Source of the DNA: Adiantum capillus-veneris
Lineage: Eukaryota; Streptophyta; Polypodiopsida; Polypodiales; Pteridaceae
Length of the DNA: 64,000 nucleotides
Assembly (NCBI GenBank): GCA_014529385.2
Contig: CM043956.1
Location: forward strand, 88,221,221 to 88,285,220
Reading direction: 5' to 3'
The notes beneath the pieces are model-generated. The model did no database searches. It was given only the letters and a program-made list of their open reading frames with translations, and was not told the DNA's origin. The position numbers were made by a program, and so were the translations under genes. Position 1 is the first letter of the stretch. The number at the start of each line of letters is the position of its first letter. Shown piece by piece: positions 11,619-23,075 of this stretch.

Positions 11619-12245
11619 GTGTTTTTGTGGCAATCAAACATGGCAGATGAGTTCCCACAGTTTCATGGATTGCCTAATGAAAATGCACAGTCGTTTATTG
11701 AAAAGTTGGAAGTCAATATCTTACTCTGCAATATACTAGACCAAGCTATATTGTTGCGGCTGCTGCAATATAGTTTACATGATGAGGCAAAAGTTTGGTT
11801 ACACAATTTTGATGAGTTGATGCAGGCACAAAATCCAGGGGTGGTTTTAGACTACAATTGTGTGAAGCAAGCTTTTGTGGCACAATACCGATCCATCAAA
11901 GTATCTGACAAAGTTTGGCATGTAATTAGGGGGTACACTCAAAGGGCTAATCAAAGTGTTGATGACTTTTTCATGCAATTCACCCGTTTATGGGATAAAT
12001 GGGCCTGGGTTTTGGGAAACAAGATCCCTCCATCCATGTTGAAGAAGGACCTCTTTGTGGCAAACTTAAAAGAAAGTCTGAAGTTCAAAGTTGAGCTGAA
12101 AAGACCCATCACCTTCGAGGAGGCTGTGGCCATTGCGAGAGAGAAAGAATGGAAATCTCAAAGGCTTAATGAATATGGGAAAGTGGTCCCTAAGAAAAAT
12201 AATGGTAGCGAAAAGGAGAAGAATCAGGCAGAGGCTGGAGGCTAA
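11619..12245 (+). CDS. Gag capsid domain of element C
   Basis: A 208-residue ORF of the Retrotrans_gag type. Marks of the family are FPQFHGLPNENAQSFIEKLE (about residues 13-32), LRLLQYSLHDEAKVWL (about 47-62), VKQAFVAQY and a helix of the SVDDFFMQFTRLWDK type, followed by a basic Lys/Glu tail. Known role: assembly of the virus-like particle in the cytoplasm. The first in-frame ATG that fits the family start is near 11640 (MADEFPQF). The ORF is intact for its domain, but its continuation to protease is broken. Confidence 0.75.
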   Translation: MFLWQSNMADEFPQFHGLPNENAQSFIEKLEVNILLCNILDQAILLRLLQYSLHDEAKVWLHNFDELMQAQNPGVVLDYNCVKQAFVAQYRSIKVSDKVWHVIRGYTQRANQSVDDFFMQFTRLWDKWAWVLGNKIPPSMLKKDLFVANLKESLKFKVELKRPITFEEAVAIAREKEWKSQRLNEYGKVVPKKNNGSEKEKNQAEAGG

Positions 12246-13020
12246 CCTATTCAAAGGGCTATTAATACTGAACAGTTACAACAAAATATGCAAGACATGA
12301 TGGCCATGATACAGGAATTACGACTCAATGTTCTTGGTGGTGGAGGTGGTCGTGGTAGAGGAACGGCTCAAGCATGTGAAGCTCAACCTAAAGTGAATGC
12401 TGGTGTGGACAAGGCGGTTTTGAGCCGTAGAGAAGGTTCATCCCCACTTGTTATAACTAGAGTGAACTTGGTCATTTTATCACTTATTGTTCAAAGCCAG
12501 CAAGGATGGGAGGGGATATGTTCCCACTTCCTTAGTAGATTCCTAACAGAGCTGATGATTATGCATTAGATATACGGGGAGATCAAGGTATTGGACAAGA
12601 AAATGAAGCCTCAACTTATGGTGGTCATGTGGGTATTGTGCGAGTCAAAAAGAAAGAATTAGATGTGCTGCCAGTAGGCAAAAGAGAGAGAGAGAAGGCT
12701 ATGCAGCACCAGGGCCTAGCAGAAAGAAAGGGAAGGAGAAAGAGGGTGAAGATGCAACAACCAAGAGAAAGAGAAAGCCTCATAGACGATTTGAAGTGGT
12801 GTATTTACCATTGGGAGAAGGCCAAACAACTTACATTTTAAATGAAGACCTGATTGGGAGGAAAGTAGATTGTACTTTTGGATAGTTGATAAATATGGTG
12901 CCCAAACTTAAAAGGAAATGGAAGTCATTAGAAAATCCAGAGAAAGAGCCAAAGCCTGGACAAGTTAGAGTGTTGTGTGTGGAAGAGTTACCCGACATCT
13001 GTCCTGTGGTGGTGAACGCT
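12246..13020 (+). pseudogene. Gag C-terminal/linker part of element C, degraded
   Basis: Continues from the capsid ORF in several frames: 12288-12569 with a Gly/Arg run (GGGGGRGRG) near 12340-12360, and 12629-12841, which is Lys/Arg-rich. No intact zinc knuckle is seen. The basic Gly-rich stretch may substitute for RNA binding, or the knuckle may be lost. Confidence 0.45.
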
Positions 13021-13485
13021 TAGCACAAAGGTGTGGGCATGGGAGAAGCCTACATTGATGGAGGTCCTCAAGTTTTTGTGATTGTGATCACACAGTCATG
13101 TGTCGAGAGATTGGGTCTCATTACATGCGGAAGCTCAGGGTTTTGGATTTGACTAGCAAACCATGCCAAAGTGAAATGTTTGGGAATGATCAAGAATTTG
13201 GAAGTTGAAGTCTTTAACGTGAAAGTTATGGTAAACTTTCATGTTATGCCAGCTGGTCTGGGAGCCTTTCCTCTCATTTTGGGAAGACCTTGGTTGGGAG
13301 TTGTTGGTGCATTGCAAGATTGGGGCAAGGGCACAATCGGTGTGCATGGCAAGAAGGGTGAGAAGAGAGTTTTTGATATGAATAACAAACAACCTATGGC
13401 ACTTGAAGATGTGAGTGAGAATAATGAGTCTGAAACCACCACTGTGATGATAATTCTGAAGACTCATAAAGTAGTACTACTTTGA
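13021..13485 (+). pseudogene. Retropepsin domain of element C
   Basis: Active-site loop AYIDGGPQVFVIV at about 13050-13088, followed after a frame shift by ORF 13171-13485 with FHVMPAGLGAFPLILGRPWL, the second signature of plant Ty3 proteases. Asp is retained and the usual Ser/Thr is Gly. The order gag-PR-RT is normal. Confidence 0.7.
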
Positions 13486-13799
13486 GTTCCAGTGATGAGG
13501 GTGAAGTGTCATTCTTGTTGTTGGATGAGGAACATAAACAAATTAGTGAAGTGTTGCAAATATCAGGGAATATAAATGCTTCAAGCCGTTTAGAGCAACT
13601 TGAAGAGTTGATGCAACCTAAACAGGAACTGCTAGTGAAGAAAGAGTTGATTCGAAATATGCTGAGTACTATTGACACAAGGAGAAAGAAAGGAGTACTT
13701 AGCAATGTTGGAGAGACTTCCAAATGTTGTTATTACCTCATATCAAGAAATAAGGGGTTTTGTTGGGGATCTTGTGAAGATCGAGCTGGTTGAAGGGTC

Positions 13800-14400
13800 A
13801 AAGCCAATACGATAAAAATTAATAAGGATGGGTAAGGAAAAAATGAATGCTTTAAAGGAAGAAGTGGATAAGCTTTTGGATGCAAGGTTCATTGTGCCAG
13901 TGGCTAATGCTGAATGGGTGAGCCCAGTAGTAGTCACCCCAAAGAAAGATGGCATTGGAGAGTTTGTGTTGATTACAAGCCAGTAAATGTGGTGACCAAG
14001 AAAGATCCTTAACCTTTGCCTTTTATTGATCAATTGTTGAATCCAGTGCCTAGTTTTGAAAGATACAGTGTCTGTGATGGGTATTCAGGATATTTTTAGC
14101 TTATCCTTGCTCTTGAAGATCGGAAAAAGACTACTTTTATCATGCCATGGGGTTATTTTTTCTGTTGTTGCCTTCCTTTTGGGTTGACAAATGGGTCGGG
14201 AGCCTTTGAAAGAAAAGTAGATTGGGTCCTTACCCCCTTCCTTGGGAAGTTTGTCAAAGTATTCATAGATGATTTCTGTGTATACAGTTCAAGGAAAGAG
14301 CATGTTCAAAAGATTGAAATGACTTTTGCCAAGTATGATGAATATGGGGGTAAGCTCAATCCTAAAAAATGTCATTTGGCATAGCCACGGGTGAAGCTTC
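13800..14400 (+). pseudogene. Reverse transcriptase of element C
   Basis: Readable over several frames: LLDARFIVPV, EWVSPVVVTPKKDG (about 13912-13953), the VCDGYSGYF block (about 14070-14097), LPFGLTNGSGAFERK (about 14172-14216) and the catalytic FIDDFCVYS (about 14263-14289). The FxDD aspartates are present. At least one frameshift near 13955 and stops near 14010, 14100 and 14382 kill the ORF. The thumb continues to about 14530 with an LLGHVI motif after the stop. Confidence 0.85.
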
Positions 14401-14539
14401 TTGGGCATGTTATTTAAAAAAATGGGATTGAAGCAGATCCAGAGAAAGTGGAGGCTTTGCTGTTACTATCATCTCAAAAAGATACCAGACAATTGGCCAC
14501 TTTCATACAGAAAGTTAAATATCTATCTCGCTTCAACCC

Positions 14540-14950
14540 TTGGCATCACATCTATTATATCCTTTGCAACAAGCACTCAAGAATGATCCCTTGGAATGGT
14601 CTCATGACTGTGATGAGGTTTTTGACAGAGTTAAAGAGGTTTTGAGTACACTCCCCATTATGCAGGCTCCTGATTGGGAAAAGGAGTTTTATCTTAACCC
14701 ATCAGTGGGAAATGATGTTGTTGGGGCTATGTTATTACGAAGGGGGAAGGAATCTCAGTATATGAAGCCTGTTCATTATGCTAGCAGAGTAAAGACTCCT
14801 CATGAAAGAGATTTTTTGGAAATTGAATTGGTGATGTGACCAGTATGGTTTATGCTTGCAATGATTCAAACACTACTTGCTACAAAAGTCATTCACCTTC
14901 CTCACCAATTATTCATTGATTTTGTAGTTGTTCCATAATTTAAATATATC
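14540..14950 (+). pseudogene. RT-linked RNase H of element C
   Basis: ORF 14540-14839 has FYLNPSVGNDVVGAML (about residues 50-65), PVHYASRVKT and ERDFLEIELVM, the usual order of the Ty3 RNase H that follows the RT thumb. It ends early at 14838. The remaining TDH/FxxY segment is only faintly readable. Confidence 0.7.
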
Positions 14951-15002
14951 AAAAACAGTGATGAAATGGGTTATTGAGCTTCAGGAGTTTTAGTTCACCT
15001 TT

Positions 15003-16454
15003 TTGGTGGAGGAAAGTACTCGGGCTACCCTTGCAGACCTTCTCACTTATAAGGATATTCTGGTTTTGGTTAAAGAAAAGGTGGTGCAAAAGAAGGAAGT
15101 AGGGACTCTCGCCATCCCTAATGCTTCACTAGTATACTTTGATGGTTCTTATCGAAGAAGTCATAATTCTGCTTTAAGAGACATTGTTATTTATGATGCA
15201 CAAGGAAAGTTTATGAGGAAACAAGGGCTAAAACTTGATGCCAAAAGTAACAATGAAGCAGAATACATGGCTCTTGAAGGTGGTTTGGATATTTTCTTAC
15301 AATTGGGAATTGGACGCTTGCAAATTAAAGGAGATGCTTTGTTGGTTGTGAAGCAAGTGTTGGGAGTATGGAAGAATAAGAACCCTAAACAAAAATATTT
15401 ATTCTTCAAAGTGAAAGCGTTGCTCAAAAAGCTCGAAGCATGGAGTTTGCAGCATATTGAGAGGTCTCTAAATGAAGAAGCACATGATGCTGCCCAAGAG
15501 ATGATCACTTGTGTGTTTGTGGTAAAGGCAGATGCCCCTTTATATCATGGGAGGGAAATCTTATCAAAGGAAGTGGATTTTCTATTGGCAGGTGTTCTAC
15601 GTGAAGGTTTACCGTCTTCTACAAAGTATGCATTCATAAGAAAAGCCAAGAAATACAAAATTCTTGATGATGTGCTTTACATGAAAGGATGTGATTTGGT
15701 TTTGCGTCATGTGCCTTGGAAAGAGGAAATTTACAAAATCTTGGAAGAAAATCATGAGGGATCTTGTGGAGGCGATTTTGCTATGAAGGTCATGTTGCAT
15801 AAGGTCTTGCAAGAAGGTTACATATGGCCGAGTATTGAACGAGATGTTAATCATTGGTGCAAGTCGCGTTTGCCTTGTCAAAGGATGGGAAAGATAATTT
15901 TGAAGCCTGAATTGCGAAAGACAATTCTAGATTTTGACGTGTTTGAAAAATGGGGTCTTGATGCCATTGGACCCTTACCTATGGCTAGCAAAATAAATGC
16001 TTACATCTTGATAGCAGTGGATTATATGTTATGATGGGCAGAAGCTAACGCTGTCAAAAAAATTACCAATAAAGAGATGGAAAAATTTGTTTATGAGTAC
16101 ATATGTTGCAAATTTGGTGTGCCACTAGAGCTACTTTCTGATAGAGGACCAGTATTTAGAGGAGAGCTGTTTGATTTCTTATGCGAAAAGCTCAATATAC
16201 AACATAGGTACAATTCTCCCTATTATCCACAATGCAATGGTCTTAATGAAAGGTTCAATGGAGATTTGGTAGAGATCTTGACAAAGATGACTCAGACACA
16301 TGGGAAGACTTGGGATTCAGAGTTGCCTTGTGCGTTATGGGCCTACAAAACTGCTATCAAAACGAGCATAGGATTTTCCCCTTACCACTTGGTTTATGGC
16401 AAGGAAGCTTTATTGACAATTGAACATGTTAGAATCATACGCCATGAAAAATGA
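15003..16454 (+). pseudogene. Archaeal-type RNase H plus integrase of element C (one stop codon)
   Basis: A 1.45-kb frame interrupted only by TGA at 16032-16034 (in VDYML-stop-WAEA, where a charged residue is usual). Residues about 40-165 are an aRNH/RVT_3 fold: LVYFDGS with D47, SNNEAEYMAL with E87, IKGDALLVV with D111 and EEAHDA with D162, so all four catalytic positions are present. Integrase follows: an HHCC-like finger (HEGSCGG, then WCKSRLPCQ), core D320 in WGLDAIGP, D in LSDRGPVF (16140-16142) and E in GLNERFNGD (16248-16250). The tail is missing after KEALLTIE. Known roles: RNA-primer removal and integration. Confidence 0.85.
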
Positions 16455-16828
16455 CAACTTTTTTTTTGCTATCTGTCTTTATAAGTGGTTGTCACAAGGG
16501 GTCATTGGAGGTGGGTTATCTAGTCACAGTCCATAAGATATTGATCTCAAGTGAAGGAGAGTGTACCTTATGGGTTTCGTGATGTTTCAAGTGAATTTGA
16601 CCTAGATTCAGTGATCGTCAACGTTGTAGTTTGGATTGTCTTCACTAGTGTGATCTTTGACCTCATTTCCTTATTAGTGATTGTCTTACAAGGTCAAGAA
16701 GTAGGTTCATAACTCTCTTCTTGTTTCCATGCGCCTACGGGTTAAGGTTATCTTCGACTGACATAGAGTTGTTGGTTTTGTTGTTGCTATGCTAGCGTCC
16801 GCACGTCGCGTACCCGCCAATAGCCATC
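16455..16828. other. Non-coding junction between elements C and D
   Basis: No ORF of substance. The sequence abruptly leaves the integrase of C and enters copia integrase near 16825. I cannot assign it; it may be LTR or filler DNA. Confidence 0.4.
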
Positions 16829-17548
16829 ATGTGTGTCACTTATGTACTAAACAAGTATCTTATGAAAGCTTTGCAATCTATTACTTCATATGAAGCATGG
16901 CATGATAGAAAGCCTTCTATTGAGCACATGTGTGTTTTTGGCTATTTTTCATATGGTTTCGTGACACAAACACAACACCTAAAATTGGATGATAAGGTTG
17001 TCAAATGTATTTTTGTTGGTTATAGTGCTGAAAGCAAACGTTACACATTGTATCATCCACAAACAAAGCATATTCTGGTTTCACAAGAAGATTCTCTTCA
17101 GCCCTTGCTGTCATGTACTAGAGACAATAATGTAAGCTCACAGGACATTTATGACACTTTCTTGACTCTTTTCAGTGGTAGAAGTACGAATGTAAATACC
17201 AATGAGGCAAATGTACAACCTATGGGGGTTTTTGAAAATATTACAGATCAGCCTATTACTGATGCAGATGTACATGATGTACTTGAAGAGAAAAGGAGTG
17301 AGAATGAGCAGGATAGAGGTATGCCTAAATGGTTGGTGCATATTTTGTGTGACAATAAATTGGATGCACCTTTGTCTAGTTGTACTCGTTCAGGTTCTCA
17401 CCATGCATCTGATGCATCAAATTTTTATGCTTTGGCTATGCATAGATTACATGATGTTGAGGAGCCTCTATCTCTTGATGAAACACAAAATTTAAAAAAA
17501 TTTGATGGCTGCCATGCAATTGGAATAAGATGCACTTATAGTAAATGA
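16829..17548 (+). pseudogene. Copia element D: integrase C-terminus and linker
   Basis: A 239-residue ORF. The first 90 residues match the end of Ty1/copia integrase: ITSYEAWHDRKPSIEH, VFGYFSYGFV and VKCIFVGYSAESKRYTLYHP. The rest is the acidic, variable linker leading to the RT. The catalytic core is missing, so the element is 5'-truncated at about 16.82 kb. The same region is found as ORFs from 44167 (copy D'). Confidence 0.85.
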
Positions 17549-18279
17549 CACATGGACTTTATGTGATTTGCCTCCTGGCAAAAAGGCCATTGGTATGAAG
17601 TGGGTTTAGAAGTTAAAATGCAAGCCGAATGGTGAGATAGATCGCTATAAGGCTTGACTTGTTGCAAAGGCTTATGCACAACAAAAATGCATAGATTATG
17701 AAGAGACTTTTCTCCCACTTGTTGTATGACTACTGTGCATTTTCTATGTACATTGGCAGCTCATTTTGGTTGGGATGTACATCAATCAGACATTGTTACT
17801 GCTTTCTTGAATGGTGACATATTTGATAAAGTTTATGTAACAAATCCTTGTGGTTTTGTCAAGAATGGACAAGAGGATAAGGTATGCAGATGTAACGAAG
17901 CTTTGTATCAGTTGAAGCAATATCCTTGTGCTTGGTATGAGAAGGCTGACACTCATTTTGTCAAACAAGGCTTTTGTGACAGCGCAAGAGAAAGCACATT
18001 GTATGTAAAGTTGAGGGTAATGTAGTTCTCATTGTGGTTCTTTATGTAGATGATTTGCTGATCACTGGACCAAATGAGAGACATATTTTTAAACTTAAGG
18101 CTGATTTGAATGCTAATTTCAATATGAAAGATTTGGGGTTGTGGAATCATTACTTGGGTATACAATTTAAGCAGTGTGATGGTGGTATTGCCTTGTGTCA
18201 AAAAAGTTACATAAAGACATTGCTATGTAAGTTTGGACTTGAGGATTGCACACCTACTTCCACTCCCATGGAAACATAA
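17549..18279 (+). pseudogene. Copia element D: reverse transcriptase
   Basis: Ty1/copia RT in pieces: AIGMKWV (about 17590), ORF 17726-18025 with HQSDIVTAFLNGDI and ALYQLKQYPCAWYEK, then after a short break ORF 18034-18279 with the catalytic YVDDLLITG (18043-18069) and MKDLGLWNHYLGIQF. Stops at about 17610 and 17655 and a frame break near 17725 disable it. The YVDD box, typical of copia elements, is intact. Confidence 0.85.
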
Positions 18280-18905
18280 TTGAAATTGAGTATTCGTGAT
18301 TCTCATGATCCTGCAAATGTCACTCTTTACCAAACTGCTATTGGATGCCTCATTTATGTATGAAACACGAGGTCGGATATTGAGTTTGTAGTCTCACAGG
18401 CCATCATATTTATGCATAGCCCAAAGTCTAAGCATGGGCAGGCTGTGAAGAGGGTTTTACACTACTTGAGTGGCACTTTACATGTTGGCTTGTTTTATCC
18501 CAAGGGGGATTATTTCCACCAGACTTACATGCTTTTTTGAACAGAGACTCATCTAGTGTGTCAAAACAACCACTCGTGGACACACGAGTGTCCACAAGTG
18601 GTTTTTGTTTCATGCTTGGTAGTTCATGTATATCATGGTTGAGCAAGAAGAAACCTACTGTGGACACTTCTAGTTTTGAGACTGAGTATTGGGCAGTCTT
18701 CACAGCTATGGTTAAGTATGTATAGCTCAAATGCCTTATGGATGATTTGGGTGATGGACAGGACAATGCCAACACTATCTACATTGACAGGTAGAGTGCA
18801 TTGGCAATTGCGATGAGCCCAATTTTTCACGCTCACACAAAGCACATTGAGGTGAATTACCACTATGTCAGGGAGAGGCTCTCAATAGGAGAGATCATCT
18901 TGGCT
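18280..18905 (+). pseudogene. Copia element D: RNase H
   Basis: Follows the RT and is degraded. Readable parts are TAIGCLIYV, FMHSPKSKH, RVLHYLSGTLHVGLF, GSCISWLSKKKPTV (about 18620-18660), SFETEYWAV, IYIDRQSALAIA and HAHTKHIEVNYHYVRE. It stops at about 18905 (...IGEIILAY), where an unrelated minus-strand Ty3 RT begins. Copy D' continues normally past this point, so the junction is a truncation. Confidence 0.8.
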
Positions 18906-19450
18906 TATGTGCTTGAAATACCATGTTCATGAAATCTTGGAATGTTGCAGGAGCATTTGTCAGACCAAATGGCATGACTCTAAAAGCATAACAACCCCAA
19001 GGAGGGATTAAGGTTGTTTTTAATTGATACTTCAATGCAATCCCTATTTGGAAGTAACCTGAGTAGACATCACACACAGTGTACTTCTCATGACCAGCTA
19101 CCTCATTTAGTATCTCATCCTGAAATGGGAGGGGAAAGTGATCTCTTTTTGTTGCCTCATTGAGTGGATGGTAATCCACACACACCCTGCACTTGCCATT
19201 TTTCTTAGGAGTGACAACAATAAGAGAAACCCACTCTGAATTCTCCACTAGATAAATGAAAGCTGCTGCTAGAAGATTTCTTACCTCCTTGAGTAAAGCC
19301 TGCTCCTTGATGACTCCTAGGATATGTAGCTTTTGAGCCTTAGGTGTGACCTTTGGCTTCAACTCAATCTTGTGTTGAACAACATCTACTCCACGCACAT
19401 CGGTGTAATATTTAGCAAAAAACCTAGGAAATTTCCTTCACACACTTTGA
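18906..19450 (-). pseudogene. Ty3-type reverse transcriptase fragment
   Basis: A minus-strand ORF (18895-19398) plus a little upstream carries the N-terminal half of a Ty3 RT: EWVSLIVVTPKKNGKCRVCV, NEATKRDHFPLP, CDVYSGYFQI and [17 protein letters not shown]. The catalytic FxDD region is missing, cut at the junction with copia element D. The wording is closer to element C's RT than to the chromovirus-like RT at 25.5 kb. It has no stop within 160 codons, so it is fairly young. Confidence 0.85.
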
Positions 19451-19600
19451 AATCCTCTCTTTAATGCTTTGTAAGTGTTGTAGACAACATACCTTCTAGC
19501 ATTCGTTCATCTTCCACTTTTTGGTTCTCTTGGGAAACTGCCTCTTCCAAACCTGGGCAAGAGGTCTTTTGGTTGTTTGGCTTAAACCTTAACCCCATAA

Positions 19601-20003
19601 GACGGGAAAAGTTGCCAAACTTTCACCATGCTATTGTGGACCGTTTACCATTCTCAAACATATATGGTCAAGTGCCCTATAAGTTAGCTCTTCTAGAGCA
19701 CTCACGAGTTCATCCTATTTTTCATGTTAGCCGTTTACAAAACAGCTAGGAAAGAATGTAATGTCATTGAAACAGGTGTGTTGGTTGACCTTATCGCATC
19801 TCCAAGCATTCCTCATGAGCCCAAAAAGATTTTGGATTCTCGTGAGCTTCGTACCAGACATCATGTCAGATGACGGGTGTTGGTAAAATGGATAGAGAGA
19901 CCTGAAGAAGGTTCTACGTGGGAGAATGTCTCTGCACTTAAGAAACATTTTCCTGCGTTCGTTTTCGAGGAAAAAAATGATTCTCCAAGGGAGGGTAATG
20001 TAA
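19601..20003 (+). pseudogene. Chromovirus integrase C-terminus with chromodomain
   Basis: A frame-shifted tail of a Ty3 chromovirus Pol. KLSPCYCGPFTILK (about 19616-19657) is the GPF/Y module. Then ILDSRELRTRHHVR leads into ORF 19877-20185, which contains the chromodomain core LVKWIERPEEGSTWENVS and KKHFPAFVFEEK. Known: this chromodomain targets integration to particular chromatin. The purine-rich AAGGGAGGG at about 19987-19995 just before the LTR is a good polypurine-tract candidate. Confidence 0.8.
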
Positions 20004-21141
20004 GGACATGGATCCTTTGGGCAAGGCCACCGGCACGGCCAGACAGTGTGTACCCTAGGGGAAGGCTATATGATAGAACGGTTGGGTGGAGACTAGCACA
20101 CGCATTACCACCGCCCTTTCACCACTATAGCCCAAAGTGGTGTCAAACAAATAGTCAATATTTTTATATTTTATGTCTTGTCTAGTCCATTGGTCACATG
20201 CACACAGATTTGCCGATTTAGGCAGTGTGTCAATGCTCATCCGGGTGTAGATCCACCGATTTAGGCAGCACCAGTTTTTCGTGCAGATCCGCCAATGTAG
20301 GCAACACACAATACATGACAAATTCAAAAGTTTACATAATATTAGTGCAGACTCGCCGGTTTAGGCAGCACAAGTGCCAATTCGCCAATTTAGGTAGCAC
20401 GTCGGATGTAGATTCGTCGGTTTAGGCAACACCAATCACAAAATCATGCTACACGAGTATACACAATGAAGGATATTTGGATTTGGACATGGATCCTACG
20501 GGCAAGGCCCCCGGCACGGCCAGACAATGTGTACCCTAGGGGAAGGCTATAAGATAGAACGGTTGGGTGGAGCCTAGCACACGCATTACCACCGCCCTTT
20601 CACCCCCACTATAGCCCAAAGTGGTGTCAAAAAAATAGTAAATATTTTTATATTTTATGGCTTGTCTAGTCCATTCGTCACATGCACACAGATTTGCCGG
20701 TTTAGGCAGTGTTTCAATGCTCATCCGGGTGTAGATCCACCGATTTAGGCAGCACTAGTTGTCCGTGCAGATCCGCCAATGTAGGCAACACACATTACAT
20801 GACAAATTCAAAAGTTTACATAATATCAGTGCAGATTCACCGGTTTAGGTAGCACAAGTGTCAATTTGCCGATTTAGGTAGCACGTCAGATGTAGATTCG
20901 CCGGTTTAGGCAACACCAATCACAGAATCATGTTACACGGGTATACAAAATGAAGGATATTTGGATTTGGTTTTGGAATGGGTATATGATTCTTTTCTGT
21001 CACGATAGTATTTTTATGAAACTGGATTTGAGATTGATGAGAATTAATTATGATGATGAGTACGACCAATGATATCTTGTGTCATAATAATCAATATCTA
21101 ATTCTCCTAAATGATTTTCTCATATTAAACTGATCATTTAA
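20004..21141 (+). repeat. Chromovirus 3' LTR with 481-bp tandem duplication
   Basis: Downstream of the chromodomain and polypurine tract. A 481-bp unit beginning GGACATGGATCC occurs at 20004-20484 and again at 20485-20970 with only scattered differences. Each unit holds six degenerate copies of a 20-bp motif, consensus GATTCGCCGATTTAGGCAGC, on the plus strand (first unit near 20206, 20249, 20284, 20347, 20379 and 20409). The unique 3' part runs to about 21141. A related LTR lies on the minus strand at 32530-33010 with only four motif copies. The exact LTR ends are inferred. Confidence 0.75.
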
Positions 21142-22668
21142 TGTGGGGAAGTGCCAGGGGAGAAAAGGCTAGAATATTGGTTAAGCTAGCAGACCGGCCA
21201 TAGTAGAGATCCAAAGGAGTGAAAATAGGGATCCAAAGGAGGGGCCATCTGCAAAAGAGCCATGTACAACAATGGGCTAAAAATACCCTAAGGTTCAGCC
21301 CATTAAGACTTCCAAAATGCTAAGGTTCCAAAATTCAAAGGTTGTGTCCAAAGGGTTAAAGCTTAGGGGGAATTGGATGCTTTGTGTGCTCTCCAAAGTC
21401 AATGCATATCCCTACATGAGGGGGCGAGCCCTTCTTTTAGGGATGACAGATAAAATCACACACACACACACACACAGGCTCCCTTTACACAAAGGTAATG
21501 AGGGACACATGTCAGCTCCCTAGGCCAGATGCTCACAAGGTGTACCTAGTTTCTATTGGATGACCCTTGAAGTGGACCACTGAGAATTAAGCTAGATTAA
21601 ATCTAGTTTAATTAATTTAAAAACATTTAATAAAAGAAACCAATGAGAATTATGTCTCCTAGAAGACTATTGGGCAGTCTCCCAAGGGGTCCAATGAGCA
21701 TTCAGGAGCCCAATGGCTTGCCTGATTCCTATTGGCCAGGAGGCAAAGGGGTCCAATGAGAGTTTAGTTTAGTTATTTAATTACCTAAAGCTCTCACAAA
21801 AGGGGAAAGGGGGACACATGTCAAAAGGCTATCACTTATGCTGCTTAATTGTGATTGGCTTGACTTGGGGAGGGCCAATGAGGCTGGAGCAAGAGCAAAT
21901 AGCAAGGGGGCTCGCCCAAGAGAGAGAGGGGGCTGATTTTTTCAAGGCATTATCACACACACACTCACACAAGCTCATGTGTGAAGAAAGAGAAGACTAT
22001 CTCTTCCCAAGCTTTAATGGAGAACTCATCACCTACTCCAAGCTTGTGAGATAGAAGCCTACATCAACACTCTCTTGGCATGTGGATGCAAATCCAACCA
22101 AGAGCCAAGCTTCAATGCATGATCATCTCCTCTACCAAGCTAATTACTAAGCTAAGCTATGCTAATATGAGTGATTATGTGAGGAGATCTACATCTTTCT
22201 CGTAAAATACTCCTTCTTCCTCTCAATCTACTCTCATACCCTGCTAGCTCTCACCATCTTCGAAGGTGTGGGAGGTCTTGGGTCTGAGAACGGGGATAAT
22301 TCAAGTTGTGTTTGCTAAGTGTTTTGCTTAGTGCATGAAGCTTTCATCTTCATTGCACTAGCTATTCTTGAAGGAACACAAAGAATTGTATTGTACAATG
22401 TCTCTCTTGATGGGAGAAACCATAATACAAAACCTTTTGGAGGGGGGACCGGCTCCATGAAAATCCGGTCCTCAACTGTTGTCATTATCTTAATTTCTCT
22501 CTCTTTTGAAAGTATTGTCGATGCTATCTAACTAGGTGTTATGATTTTTGTTGGTCTCTCCACCCAAGCACTCTTGTAATTCTCATTAGGAATATATTCT
22601 AATGAAATGCCCACTATGTTCATGCTAATTTCCGCTACACATAAGTTTTTAGGCCATTAAATGTTACA
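21142..22668 (+). mobile_element. 5' LTR of the 23-25.8 kb Ty3 element (boundaries inferred)
   Basis: The right edge is well supported: ...ATGTTACA ends at 22668, one base before a tRNA-Met-type primer site. The left edge is taken as TGTGGGGAAG at 21142, giving a TG...CA LTR of about 1.5 kb. There are CA-dinucleotide runs at about 21456-21476 and 21954-21970. No partner LTR exists in the window because the element is truncated. Confidence 0.5.
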
Positions 22669-22669
22669 T

Positions 22670-22681
22670 TGGTATCAGAGC
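22670..22681 (+). promoter_or_regulatory. Primer-binding site, initiator tRNA-Met type
   Basis: TGGTATCAGAGC immediately after the LTR end is the standard plant retrotransposon PBS, complementary to the 3' end of initiator tRNA-Met. It fixes the strand and the 5' LTR edge of the element. The leader between here and the gag ATG (22682-23075) is non-coding. Confidence 0.9.
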
Positions 22682-23075
22682 TCAAGGTTTCTCTTTTCTT
22701 GATCAAGAAGGGAGGTCCTCAAGCTAGCTACAAATGGTTGGTATTATTAATTGCCTGTGAGTAAGTAGAATAGGGATTTTTCAGCCTTGCAGTGTGCCTG
22801 CCTTTGTGCAATTAACGGGGCATCACCATTGAGAGCTATGGTCTTAATAGTGGAGTCCTATGGGGCTTGCCCACTATTGAGATATTAGAAGCTTGACAGG
22901 AGCCGATGCTGTTTTGGTGTTGAAAGACCCTCTCTTCTATTCCTTGCAATTAATGGTATTCGAGCCATGGGTACAGTAGCTTGAGTTCTTTTTTCTAAAG
23001 GGGTAAAGAGGAGTAGCAACTAGGGCTTGAAGTGACAAAGTACACCTAAAACTTTTATAGCTAAAAGTTGTTAGA

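Larger units (their letters stand above)
11619..16454 (+). mobile_element. Ty3 element C, Tat-like (gag-PR-RT-RH-aRNH-INT)
   Basis: Internal region of one Ty3-type element in canonical domain order on one strand. The second, archaeal-type RNase H between the RT-linked RNase H and the integrase is, from established knowledge, a hallmark of plant Tat/Ogre-type elements. LTRs were not located. The 5' half is broken by several stops and frameshifts, while the aRNH-INT part is almost open. The integrase is cut off near 16.45 kb before its C-terminal tail. Confidence 0.8.
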
